In this document: piece by piece, positions 35,201 to 43,874 of the stretch | How positions within the stretch are numbered: position 1 is the first letter of the stretch | Layout of the letters: the number at the start of each line of letters is the position of its first letter | Assembly: GCF_042684865.1 (NCBI RefSeq) | Contig: NZ_JBHUML010000002.1 | Location: 620,001-684,000 of the forward strand | Source: Salibacterium lacus | GTDB lineage: Bacteria; Bacillota; Bacilli; Bacillales; Marinococcaceae | Length of the DNA stretch: 64,000 nucleotides | Direction: 5' to 3' | Translations under genes and position numbers: made by a program | The notes under the pieces: generated by a model | Seen by the model: the letters and a program-made list of their open reading frames with translations, nothing else | Told to the model about the DNA's origin: nothing | Databases searched by the model: none

Positions 35201-36271
35201 TTAGCCCTGCCGGCGAACCGTCAGGAATACGCGTTCCATCGAGTACACGTCCGTATATTCGACGATGAAGAAAGCCGCGTCTTGTTGCGGCGGGTTCTGC
35301 GGGTCGACGTAGACGTCCATTTCCGCGTCCTCGTTGCCATCGCCTTCGCCGTCGCTGATGGCGTCGATATTGACGTAATTGTCTTCGAGATGCCGCTTCA
35401 TCATCGAAATGGCTGTCTGCCGACCTTCCGGCGAATTGTCTAACTGCGCGATAACTTCCGACTGTAGAATCCGTTCGAGGTCGTTCAGAATTGACTGGCG
35501 GACGTTGATCGACCGGATGAAGTCGCCGGACGTCGTGATGCCCTTGCCGATTTTTACGTTATCAGCGCCCGCGATAAGGTAAAGCGAGCCGGCTTCGATC
35601 GCCGTTTCGCGGTCGGACTTACGCAATCTTGGCGTTACGTCGTCGCCAATGGTCGGCTTGTACGTTGCCGTTTCGTTCAGCGGGATGCTCGCAATCAGGC
35701 CGGCCAAGTACGGCGCTAGTTCCGCCGACGTGACGACCGTGCCCGCTTCGTCGACGCCGGTAATTGCGTTAACGACGTAGGCGTCTTCGATTGAACCTGA
35801 CCGCGTATTGCCGGACGCCAAGTCGGAATCGTCGCCGCCTGCCACGAACGTTACGTGCTTACCCTCATCGCGCCACGCCGTCACCGCCTGCTGAACGGTG
35901 TCTTGATTCGTGCTGTCCGATTCCTGATCGAGCGAGATAGCGTTGAATGTTCGGCCTTCCAGCGCGTCGAGCATCGTTTCATACGCGGGGGTGTCAGGTG
36001 TTGCCGGCATCGTATAGACGATGACTTTGTTTGCGCCACCCTCGAATGCGAAGTCGATAGATTCCGTATTGCTTTCGCCGAAGAGGTCCGCTGCCTCGCC
36101 GTTTGGGTCGGTAATTTCGTAAATGGTTTCGGCCGTTGCCGTGCCGTCAAACGTTAGCAACGGAACCGCGACAATGCCGCGTGGGCCGCGTTGCAACAGC
36201 GCCGGCGCGTTATCCTCGAAATTCGTGTAGACGCCCGGCACTTGCGATAGACTTCCTATTTGCCACGCCAT
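35201..36271 (-). CDS. tail sheath protein (XkdK-like)
   Basis: 356 residues. QVPGVYTNFEDNAPALLQRGPRGIVAVP at the start (given here only as landmark residues QVPGVY and GPRG) and the C-terminal VDPQNPPQQDAAFFIVEYTD fit the XkdK sheath family. Its presence makes the phage a contractile-tailed (myovirus) type. Confidence 0.9.
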   Translation of the reverse strand: MAWQIGSLSQVPGVYTNFEDNAPALLQRGPRGIVAVPLLTFDGTATAETIYEITDPNGEAADLFGESNTESIDFAFEGGANKVIVYTMPATPDTPAYETMLDALEGRTFNAISLDQESDSTNQDTVQQAVTAWRDEGKHVTFVAGGDDSDLASGNTRSGSIEDAYVVNAITGVDEAGTVVTSAELAPYLAGLIASIPLNETATYKPTIGDDVTPRLRKSDRETAIEAGSLYLIAGADNVKIGKGITTSGDFIRSINVRQSILNDLERILQSEVIAQLDNSPEGRQTAISMMKRHLEDNYVNIDAISDGEGDGNEDAEMDVYVDPQNPPQQDAAFFIVEYTDVYSMERVFLTVRRQG

Positions 36272-36337
36272 TTTTCGTCCTCCCTTTCGTGTCTCTCGTG
36301 TTTCACCGTCGTGTAACGGCGTTAAAAAAGCGCCGGC

Positions 36338-36829
36338 CTACGTAGACCTGACGCCTGCTTCCATAATTTTTTCGTATGCCTGTATGTCGCGCGCCTTTCG
36401 GACGACCGTCTGTAGCACTCCGAGGCCGGACTTTTGCCCGCCTTCCAGTTCCGCCACTTGCGATATGCCGAAGTTTCCGACGCGCATATACCTCATGGAC
36501 CCGTCATTAATCGGTATTACCATTTTCGGGTCGCCTACCGTTAACTTTTCCGCCCGGCCCAACGCTCGCATAACGTTTGCGCTGTCGTTTTCGTCCGTTC
36601 CGCTGACGTAGATAACCTGCCAATCGCGTTCGGCCGCATACGTAAGCGACGTTTCTGTCGACGTACTTTCGCCTTGAAACACGATGACGAACGTGTCCGG
36701 GTCCGGCTGTTCCGGTATATTCTGCCGGACAAACGTTGCGTCCGGAAATGCGGCGGAAAAGTGCGTAATAATCGCTTCCATTTCGTTGATAATGTCGTCT
36801 TCCGTTGCTGTCGGCAAGTGTCCCGCCAT
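36338..36829 (-). CDS. XkdJ-like tail completion/terminator protein
   Basis: 163 residues. It has a helical N-terminus followed by a beta-rich part (DTFVIVFQGESTSTET, DWQVIYVSGTDEND). Its place just upstream of the sheath gene is that of XkdJ, a tail terminator-like protein. Similarity is mainly positional. Confidence 0.6.
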   Translation of the reverse strand: MAGHLPTATEDDIINEMEAIITHFSAAFPDATFVRQNIPEQPDPDTFVIVFQGESTSTETSLTYAAERDWQVIYVSGTDENDSANVMRALGRAEKLTVGDPKMVIPINDGSMRYMRVGNFGISQVAELEGGQKSGLGVLQTVVRKARDIQAYEKIMEAGVRST

Positions 36830-36834
36830 TTACG

Positions 36835-37227
36835 TCACCACCCCTCTTTTTTCGCGGCAACGATGAGTCTACTTCGAATTTGATTACGCCATGCTTCTCG
36901 GTTTTCTTCCGCGGTAGTATCGAGATACTTTCGCTTTTTCACCTCGTGCTGATAGTACGAGTAGTTGAAGTCTTTCCGGTACGTGTTCGATGACATTTCG
37001 ATTGACACGTTACTGCCCGTTCCTCGATCGAGTTTCTGCGATATTTGGCGCCGCAAGAACCCTTTATCTACGGGCGCATGGTCACGCGACTCCTGTTGCC
37101 ATTGTTTTGCGATGCCTTTTGCGGCCCCTTGCGCCGCTTCCCCGAGCGCATCGTCGGTTCGATCGAGCAACCGCACAAGGCCGCTCAAATCCAGGTCGAC
37201 TTCAACGCCACCTCTCGGCATAGCCAC
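36835..37227 (-). CDS. HK97 gp10-like / XkdI-like protein
   Basis: 130 residues. QQESRDHAPVDKGFLRRQI is the gp10-family signature (AP-x-DTG-x-L-R-x-S type). These proteins join head and tail. It is in the XkdI position. Confidence 0.8.
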   Translation of the reverse strand: MAMPRGGVEVDLDLSGLVRLLDRTDDALGEAAQGAAKGIAKQWQQESRDHAPVDKGFLRRQISQKLDRGTGSNVSIEMSSNTYRKDFNYSYYQHEVKKRKYLDTTAEENREAWRNQIRSRLIVAAKKEGW

Positions 37228-37242
37228 CGCCTCCTTTCCGCA

Positions 37243-37560
37243 TTATAGATGGATTTTCGTAAGCCAAACGTGACCGCCGATACCTCGTACCGGCTCGATG
37301 CTTATCGGCTTCTTTTCGATAGTCCTTCCGAGTTCATCCTCGTAGTACACGGTATCGTCGTATGTCACGTTGACCGTAGCGCCCACCCGTATTTTTGCGG
37401 TAGAAACGACTTCATCCCCGTGTTGGTTCGTTACCTTTTCGTGCATTTCGGTCACGCGGGCTTTTACGTCGAACGGTTCGCCGGGATTAGTGCCGCCCCA
37501 TCCGTCACTCTCGCCCGCTTTCGTAATAGTTATCGACTGGTGTGTCGGTATGATCGCCAC
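37243..37560 (-). CDS. XkdH-like minor structural protein
   Basis: 105 residues, beta-rich, with HQSITITKAGESDGWG near the start and YYEDELGRTIEKKPI near the middle. It fits the small head-completion (gp16/XkdH) class. Positional support is good, sequence support moderate. Confidence 0.65.
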   Translation of the reverse strand: MAIIPTHQSITITKAGESDGWGGTNPGEPFDVKARVTEMHEKVTNQHGDEVVSTAKIRVGATVNVTYDDTVYYEDELGRTIEKKPISIEPVRGIGGHVWLTKIHL

Positions 37561-37575
37561 GTTACGTCCTCCCGC

Positions 37576-37956
37576 CTAAATAATCGTCCATTTCACGCCG
37601 CGCTTCGATTTCCCGAATCGGTCGTAAATTTCTTTCGGAATGAGATCGCTAAGGTTTGTCGTGCCACCGCCGGCGAAGCTAATGCTGAAATCGTCGATAC
37701 TGAAATCTTGGGCGCCGCGAATCCGCTGACGCATCGTGTCGTTATATTGCGCGCCAAGCACCGCCGCAAACTCGTACACCGTTTCGTCGTCAATATCGCC
37801 GGCCTCCGCCAAATCCGGAAATTCTTCGTTGAGTGTTCGCTGCGCTACGTTTAGCAGCGCCTTTTTTCGGCTGTCGTCGGCCGCGATGAAATCTTCGTTA
37901 TCAAGCGTGTTTTCGCGGATGTAGTCGGTGGCCGCCGTTACGTCCCACGTTGCCAT
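37576..37956 (-). CDS. head-tail connector (YqbG/DUF3199-like)
   Basis: 126 residues, mainly helical, beginning MATWDVTAATDYIRENTL, with RKKALLNVAQRTLNEEFP. This is the gp6/gp15-like adaptor class, as YqbG in the skin element. Start and stop lie between neighbouring structural genes. Confidence 0.7.
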   Translation of the reverse strand: MATWDVTAATDYIRENTLDNEDFIAADDSRKKALLNVAQRTLNEEFPDLAEAGDIDDETVYEFAAVLGAQYNDTMRQRIRGAQDFSIDDFSISFAGGGTTNLSDLIPKEIYDRFGKSKRGVKWTII

Positions 37957-37973
37957 TTTCGGTCACCCCCGGA

Positions 37974-38198
37974 TTAATTGTCGGAGGCCGACTCCTCCGC
38001 AGGTTTTTCGGTTTTCTGCGCCGGTTTCGGCTTGCCGGCCGGCTTGTCGTCCTCGACGAGCGTGACGCCTTTGAGGCCGTCGAGTACGTCCTTCTCGGCT
38101 TTCGTTGTCGTTTCGTACTTACCCTCGATAAATTTCCGGCGGACACCGTTCACGTAAAATCCGAGAAACGGCGTGCCTTTCGATTCATATACCGCCAT
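37974..38198 (-). CDS. small structural-region protein (YqbF-like)
   Basis: 74 residues. A short beta-like N-terminal part (TPFLGFYVNGVRRKF) and a low-complexity Lys/Pro/Glu tail. In skin, YqbF sits in this place between capsid and connector genes. AGGAGG lies 9 bases upstream, and its ribosome binding site adjoins the endonuclease stop codon. Function unknown. Confidence 0.6.
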   Translation of the reverse strand: MAVYESKGTPFLGFYVNGVRRKFIEGKYETTTKAEKDVLDGLKGVTLVEDDKPAGKPKPAQKTEKPAEESASDN

Positions 38199-38212
38199 GT
38201 TTCGTTACCTCC

Positions 38213-39004
38213 TTAAGAAGAAAGGAACGTTATGAGGTCGTCGAAAGTTTCATCTTTTCTTTCGGATAAGTCTTTCTCCCAAATAACGTAGAGTTCCATT
38301 CCTTCGTCTTCTATTTGTCTTGTCTTTCTCTCGTCCTTTTCTTGTATGCGGTCGTGGAAACGGTGAAATGGTTTAGAAACTCCGTAAATATCCGGGTTAG
38401 CATGCCAAAAATCCCCGTTAACCTCCAACGCGACATTGTAATCCGGCAAGAAAAAGTCAATCGTCATACGGCCTACCTCATATTGCGCGACAAACTCAAC
38501 TCCTTCTTTTTCAAGGAAATGTTCAGTTTCTTTTTCAATCCACGTATTGTTAAATCTCCTGCTGCTTAAGAAACAAGATTTCGAGCAAAACTTTTTAAAT
38601 TTACTGCTCGATGGGTCAACTTGGGATCGCATTTTACAGAAATAAGTTTCTGTGCATTGCGGACATTCGCGGGCGAATTTCTTTTCAACCCCTAGTCTTT
38701 CGATCTCTCTTATCAAGGTGTGTTGTTTCACCTTTAGTCTTTTTGCTATATCTGACATGTAGAGATGCTCGAAGTGAAGAAGAAATTCAATATCCTCTTT
38801 TTCTAGTTTTGTCCTAATGCCTTTATTTTCGCTAGGGTTTATAGCTCCGCTCTTGTGGTTGTTTGTCATATTTTTAGACTTCAAAGCGCGCGTACATTCA
38901 TCACTACAAGCCCTTTTGAATTTTCTTTTATTGGAGGGGTTGTTCTGTGATTTTGTTTTCACATAGAACTCCCTTCCGCAATTTCGGCATGTGTTGATAA
39001 ACAT
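38213..39004 (-). CDS. free-standing EDxHD/Vsr-like homing endonuclease
   Basis: 263 residues. Two Cys4-type fingers lie near residues 6-37 and 113-147 (CRNCGREF, CPQCTETYFC, FCSKSC). An HTH-like piece (MSDIAKRLKVKQHTLIREI) lies between. The C-terminal nuclease core has FFLPDYNVALEVNGDFWH and DERKTRQIEDEG, the E/D/H/D arrangement of I-Bth0305I-type enzymes. It is AT-richer than its neighbours. The ATG lies one base after the stop of capsid exon 2, so it is outside the intron. It likely cuts an intron-less capsid gene and helps spread the intron and itself. Confidence 0.82.
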   Translation of the reverse strand: MFINTCRNCGREFYVKTKSQNNPSNKRKFKRACSDECTRALKSKNMTNNHKSGAINPSENKGIRTKLEKEDIEFLLHFEHLYMSDIAKRLKVKQHTLIREIERLGVEKKFARECPQCTETYFCKMRSQVDPSSSKFKKFCSKSCFLSSRRFNNTWIEKETEHFLEKEGVEFVAQYEVGRMTIDFFLPDYNVALEVNGDFWHANPDIYGVSKPFHRFHDRIQEKDERKTRQIEDEGMELYVIWEKDLSERKDETFDDLITFLSS

Positions 39005-39005
39005 A

Positions 39006-40359
39006 TTAACCTAGGTTCTTTAGTCTTCCGTGTGCCTGTTCCTGTTCGAGGACTGTCGTGTACTCCGTTTACCTTCGCGTAAGTTCGCTACACTCACGCC
39101 GCCTTTCGGCTGCTTACGGTTTCCCGTAAGACGAGACTATATCAAGAACTCTGTGAGTTCCTCCCCGTTTCGAACGCCAATAGCTTGCGTCCTACGGCTT
39201 GCGCCTAGTCGTTACACCTTCCGTACATTACGGCTTGGCTCGGTATTGCCGGTAAACATATTACTGCGGGTTCTACCGAATTAGAGGAGTTTCGATGCGC
39301 TGTCGCCAACGCAAAGGGCTAAGTTTAACCGACGATCTGACCTTCCGTATAATCACCTTTGTTGCCGAGAAGGGTATGCGTAAATTCACGGCCGGTCATC
39401 GGATGAACGTTCAGGCGGTTCGTATCGACAATCATAACTTCGTTTGCGTCTAGGTTATTATCGAGTACAATCTCGGCCTGCCCGAAGTCAGACACGTACT
39501 GGTCAACGACCTGACCGCGCGTATTTTCTTCGCGAGTCAGACGAATGTCCGCCTTGTCGAAACCACTGATTGCTCGCTTCTGCTTCGCCGGAACGATGAT
39601 CTTCCAGTCGCCGGCAGACTTGAACGCGCCCTGTTCGAACTGGTCCTGCATGAGGTCGTTCAGCATGGCGTCAGTCAGCGCGCTGCTGCTTGCGTCCGTA
39701 ACGTTCGTCTGAATCATGTTTCGAATACCGTTCATCTGACGTACGTAACCGTCGGTATCTTCGTACTTAATGCCGTTGATGATAGCTTTTTCGAGTTGCA
39801 GCGCGAGTTCCTCTTGCTTCTTCTGACGCTCGTACTCGTACAGGTCGTCGATGCCATATTGCGAAACAGCCGCAGAAGTACCGGAAATGCTGATTGTTTC
39901 GTCGAAAATCTGCATAAGGTTGCTCTTACGCGTGCGGGGTTTGAACCGTGCGGAACGCGCGTCAGCACCTTCGACACCTTCAACGAATTGCACCTCGACA
40001 TTATCGCCTGCCGTAATAGCAGCCGCCGTAGTATCCGCGTAACCACGTTCGACCGTTAGGTCACTTCCGCTCACGCCGGTTACTTTCAGCAATTCTTCGC
40101 CAATTTTAATGACGTGACCTGTACGGAATGGCGTCGGATTTTGAACGGATACAGTCGTTGCACTAACCGTCGCGTCGGATGACGCTGTAGACTCGTCGCC
40201 AAACGGTGCGTCCTCTACCCATTCGTGTTTTACGTTATTCAATGGCGTTCCGAAACCAACTCTGTTAAGAATCGGAATTTGGTGCGGACTAAGATACAGA
40301 AGTTCGTCCGCGACGGATTCGCGTACACCTACAAGTTCGCCTGTCATAATTTTACTCAT
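39006..40359 (-). CDS. major capsid protein (SU10/DUF5309-like), split by a group I intron
   Basis: Two exons: 40359-39328 (344 codons) and 39065-39006 (19 codons plus stop). Exon 1 ends in ...GQIVG and would stop at a TAA that belongs to the intron. Exon 2 adds EYTTVLEQEQAHGRLKNLG. The joined end GQIVGEYT...AHG is the usual C-terminus of this capsid family. The spliced product is 363 residues. The scaffold gene is upstream and connectors downstream. Confidence 0.9.
39066..39327 (-). ncRNA. group I self-splicing intron (262 nt) in the capsid gene
   Basis: Minus-strand RNA. Core elements in order: Q-like GGCAATACCGAGCCAAGCC; R-like GAAGGTGTAACGACTA; P8 GAACTC-ACA-GAGTTC; S element TTGATATAGTC, whose TAGTC pairs with GACTA to form P7; then P9 CTTACGG-GAAA-CCGTAAG. 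Exon 1 ends in U and the intron ends in G, as required. P1 can form between exon GGU plus U and AGCC, placing a U-G pair at the splice site. There is no ORF within it. Confidence 0.9.
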
Positions 40360-40442
40360 GATAAATCGTCCCCTTTTCGTTAATTAATTTTGGCGCCGTG
40401 TTTTACGGCATAAAAAATACGCCCGTTAAGGCGTTTTTCGCG

Positions 40443-41174
40443 TTAGTTAGATAATTCACGTCTTAATTTCGAGGCGTTCATTCGGTCTTGGATTTTGCCG
40501 GTCTGTTTCGCCTTTTCTTCCGCTTCTTTAACGAGTTGCTCCGAAGTCTTATCCGTCGCTCTTTCCCCACCGTTATTAGTAGGCGATCCGACGGACTTTT
40601 TCGGCTTGCCGCTGTCTTGCTGCGAAAGTAAGAACGGTTTTTCTGATTTCAGCGCGTCAATAACGTCTTTTGTACCGTTGATGTTTCCTTCCTCATCGAC
40701 TTCTACCGAGGATGTGTCGGCAAGCTGGAACGCGTCATCGACGTACGCAATGCCTTGTTCTTGCGCCTGGCGGATGAAATCGTTATAAATCCGCTCATTC
40801 TGTACTTTCGCTTTGTAATCTTCGAGTTCTTGGCGGATTTCGCCCTTTTCCTCTTCGTGCTTTCGCGCCAACTCCTCCGCCCGGTCTTTCTCGGACATCT
40901 CCGCAAGCCTGCGTTCTTCCGCTTCTTTCTCGTATTGTTCGGCTTTCTTACGGACTTCGTCGTAATCGGAATACTTCTGACGCTCGCGTTCGAGCCGCTT
41001 CGTGATAATGTCGTCGAGTTCCGATTGGGTGAACGTCTTTTCCGCGGTTTCTTCGCTAGTTTCTTCCGTCGTTTCGGACGTTTCCTGCGCGGACTGTTCC
41101 TGCTCGTTCACTTCCTCCGTTTGCCCTTCGGTTTCCTGCGTTTGCTGCACGGTCTGTTCGTTTTCTTCTGCCAT
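40443..41174 (-). CDS. capsid scaffolding protein (DUF4355-like)
   Basis: 243 residues. The N-terminal ~45 residues are almost only Glu, Gln, Thr and Ser. A long coiled coil follows (~50-130), with a basic C-terminus (KIQDRMNASKLRRELSN). This build and the place between minor head and capsid genes are typical of phage scaffolds. Confidence 0.85.
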   Translation of the reverse strand: MAEENEQTVQQTQETEGQTEEVNEQEQSAQETSETTEETSEETAEKTFTQSELDDIITKRLERERQKYSDYDEVRKKAEQYEKEAEERRLAEMSEKDRAEELARKHEEEKGEIRQELEDYKAKVQNERIYNDFIRQAQEQGIAYVDDAFQLADTSSVEVDEEGNINGTKDVIDALKSEKPFLLSQQDSGKPKKSVGSPTNNGGERATDKTSEQLVKEAEEKAKQTGKIQDRMNASKLRRELSN

Positions 41175-41256
41175 TTACGATTCCTCCCGTTTTAGCGCCG
41201 TCGCGCATATGTTGGTTTCCGTAGCTTTTACCGTCCTCCACGTTCTGGACATAAAA

Positions 41257-42216
41257 TTAGACCCCGTTTTTGTCGCGGAGTCTTTTCGGCAGCAAATCGA
41301 AAGTCGGCAACATCGTCAGACTATGCGCGCAGCTCGGATGCCACAGCCCGCCGTTTTTCGATTCTTCGATCGTTGAAAAATCGCCCGGCGCGTCCGACGT
41401 TAGCGCAAGGATTCGGCCTTGCCACGGCACACATTTTTCGCAAGCGCCGACGTGCGTGCTAACCACGCCGTACTGTACGCCCTCGCGCAAAGCCTCCGTC
41501 CGCTCGCCTTCGACTTGCATTTCGGCCGATTTCGTTCGCACCGCCATTTCGACGTAATCGTTCAGCTTCCACGTATTTCCGCCCCGGTCCGTAATCGCAA
41601 GGTTGGCCGACGCACCGAGCCGCCACCGTAAATCGCGTATCTGCGCGCGGGCGCCCTGCTGGCCAGCCTCTCCTTCGCGAATAGTACGTGCCGCCGCCCG
41701 GCGGATTTCGCGCTTCACATGCCGGCGTGTGTTCTGCGTGGCGGCGAGTAAATCCTCCGTAAGCGTTTCGCGTGCGTTCGCCAAAAGGGCGCGCTGTTCG
41801 TTATTCATGCCGCGATCGCTCCGCAATTTCCGTTTTGCCGCGCCAACCGTTTCCGTGCCGACGTCTGATATCGAAGCCACCGAAGCACCTTCCGCCAACG
41901 CCGACGCCCCGGCGCTTAGGCCGGCGGCCGCCGCAATACCGAACGCAAGCAACGCCAGCGCCCGGCCGTGCTCGAACGTTTGCGCCGGAATATCTTCGGC
42001 CTCAACGCGAAGGTCGGCGTCGAGGCGATCGAGAACAGCGTTGATTTTTCGAATGGCTGCCCGCTGCTTTTGCCGGTTTAACTCGGCCAACTCGAGGTCA
42101 CGTAAAATGTCCTCAATTTCGATACGGGCGCTGCCGACGCGTCGAACAACACGCGTAACGTGCCGCTCGATGTCCGCTTCCTCTTCCTCGGTAATTTCGC
42201 GCCAGTTGTCGGCCAT
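41257..42216 (-). CDS. minor head protein (SPP1 gp7 / Phage_min_cap2-like)
   Basis: 319 residues, helical N-terminal two thirds. The C-terminal domain has THVGACEKCVPWQGRI and WHPSCAHSLTML, the Cys/His signature of phage minor capsid 2 / head morphogenesis proteins, which enter the head and may help DNA injection. It touches the portal gene stop-start (ATGGCC after TAATGG). Confidence 0.85.
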   Translation of the reverse strand: MADNWREITEEEEADIERHVTRVVRRVGSARIEIEDILRDLELAELNRQKQRAAIRKINAVLDRLDADLRVEAEDIPAQTFEHGRALALLAFGIAAAAGLSAGASALAEGASVASISDVGTETVGAAKRKLRSDRGMNNEQRALLANARETLTEDLLAATQNTRRHVKREIRRAAARTIREGEAGQQGARAQIRDLRWRLGASANLAITDRGGNTWKLNDYVEMAVRTKSAEMQVEGERTEALREGVQYGVVSTHVGACEKCVPWQGRILALTSDAPGDFSTIEESKNGGLWHPSCAHSLTMLPTFDLLPKRLRDKNGV

Positions 42217-43862
42217 TAGTTATCGCCTCCCTCGTCGTCGACCGGCGGTGCCTGCCGGAACATTTCGGGATCACTTACGGCCGGGCCGGCTTCATCCTCT
42301 TCGTCGTCCTCGATGCGCGCGATAATTTCCTTCGCCTGGCCGTCATCTACTTCGTCCTGCCGCTTAATCGCGGTATGCCGGTCAATTGTCGGCTTGGCGC
42401 CTGTGCGGATTTCCATAATTTCCGCGAGTTCTTTTTCGTTCGCCGGAATGCCGTCTTTCCAATGGATTTTCGGATAAACGGGCGTAAAATTCGCGTCGCC
42501 GTGTTCGACGTCGAGCTGCTGCGCAATATACAGCGCGTCCCGGACGGCGCGGTCATAGTGCCGCCTAATCCGCTTCACTTTCGATAAGATCGGCATGAAC
42601 CGCTGTCGTATCGCCGCGCCGTCCGTGTGCGACGTGCCGCTGCCGCCCGATTCCGAGCCGGCCATCGTTGTGCCGAACAGCCACTGCGGCGTTTCCGATT
42701 TCATGAACGCAAAGCCGATTAATTCGTCGAGCTGTTTGAACGCCTGATCGAGCCGCGCGTCCCACGTCATGTAGCCCGGCTCCTGCTCGTCCTGTTTGAC
42801 CGGAATGTAGGCGCCGGAAATCTTCGTCGTGTCGGCGTTGCGGCCGTCGTCGAGGGGCGGTCCGTACGCGGTCGGGTCCATCATCTTCCACAGAATGTAA
42901 TCGATCTGTACGAGGCGGTCGTTTATCGCGGTCAGCACCGTTTCAATCTTTTCGAGGCCGCCCGTGCCTTCCCACGTTGTATCCTCGGACTTATACGGCA
43001 CATGACGCACCAGGATTTCCGGCACGCCGGTCGCAACGATGTCCTCCGTTCGGCCGGTCGGTACCTTTTTGCCGATGTAAAACGTCCGCACCGGATATCC
43101 GTACCGTTTAACGACGTCATTTTCGTAGGCTTCGAATTTTTCGTGGATAATGAAGCCCGGCAAGTGGCGCTCAACGATGAGATACGGAATTTCTTCGCCG
43201 CGCCAATTGACGACGTATTCGATGTACGCAATATTGACCGCCTTGAACGATTTTGCGTCGCCGTTCGATATTTCCGGAAAGACGTCGGTCGCCGTAACAT
43301 GCTCGATAATCGGCTCCATGTCGGCGTTTTCTTCGAGGAAGGCGTTAAATTCTTCCGCGGAAAGAATGCCGGTCAACTCCGAGTAGTCCTGCCGGTAGCC
43401 GTAGCGCACTTTCAGCCAGGAATCACCGCGTATGCCGTTGCCGACCGTTGATTCGTGAATTGTCGTAATAAGATCGTTATTCTCGACGTAGCCGTTCACC
43501 GTCTGTTGCCGCGCGCTGTCGTCCGGGTCGCCTGTTTCGAAAGACGGCGTTTCGCCGACGAGCAGGTCGGCCGGCTTTGTCGCGAGGATGTCCGCAAGGT
43601 TGACGCCGATGTACAGCTTCGCCAACTGCTCGGCTTGTTCCGGCGAGCTTTTCCGCAGTAAATCCGACGCCCGTTCGTAGATTTCGTTCAGCTTGCCGTC
43701 ATACAGCGTCTTCATGCGCTTTTGCTTCGAAATCCGTTCGATATGATTTTGCGGCGGAAACTGCTTGCCTTCGTCGAAAAGTTTGTACGTGACGACCGTG
43801 CGGAACTCGTCGTTTAGTTCCTCGACGTCGTTGCCGAGGTTTTGGCCGATCCATTTAGGCAT
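42216..43862 (-). CDS. portal protein
   Basis: 548 residues of the SPP1-type portal family. DILATKPADLLVGETPSFE appears near residue 93, with YIEYVVNWRGEEIPY and EKIETVLTAINDRLVQIDYILWKM around 190-330 (landmark residues ETVLTAINDRL). The acidic C-terminal tail is typical. It forms the dodecameric DNA gate. It follows the large terminase gene. Confidence 0.92.
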   Translation of the reverse strand: MPKWIGQNLGNDVEELNDEFRTVVTYKLFDEGKQFPPQNHIERISKQKRMKTLYDGKLNEIYERASDLLRKSSPEQAEQLAKLYIGVNLADILATKPADLLVGETPSFETGDPDDSARQQTVNGYVENNDLITTIHESTVGNGIRGDSWLKVRYGYRQDYSELTGILSAEEFNAFLEENADMEPIIEHVTATDVFPEISNGDAKSFKAVNIAYIEYVVNWRGEEIPYLIVERHLPGFIIHEKFEAYENDVVKRYGYPVRTFYIGKKVPTGRTEDIVATGVPEILVRHVPYKSEDTTWEGTGGLEKIETVLTAINDRLVQIDYILWKMMDPTAYGPPLDDGRNADTTKISGAYIPVKQDEQEPGYMTWDARLDQAFKQLDELIGFAFMKSETPQWLFGTTMAGSESGGSGTSHTDGAAIRQRFMPILSKVKRIRRHYDRAVRDALYIAQQLDVEHGDANFTPVYPKIHWKDGIPANEKELAEIMEIRTGAKPTIDRHTAIKRQDEVDDGQAKEIIARIEDDEEDEAGPAVSDPEMFRQAPPVDDEGGDN

Positions 43863-43874
43863 ACTATCCCTCCT

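Noticed and set aside
37249..37854. 201-codon plus-strand ORF opposite the connector genes
   Set aside because: Antisense to two well-supported structural genes; codon pattern is that of a shadow in CG-rich DNA.
39325..39327. TAA as the true end of the capsid protein
   Set aside because: It belongs to the group I intron; exon 2 supplies the expected C-terminus.
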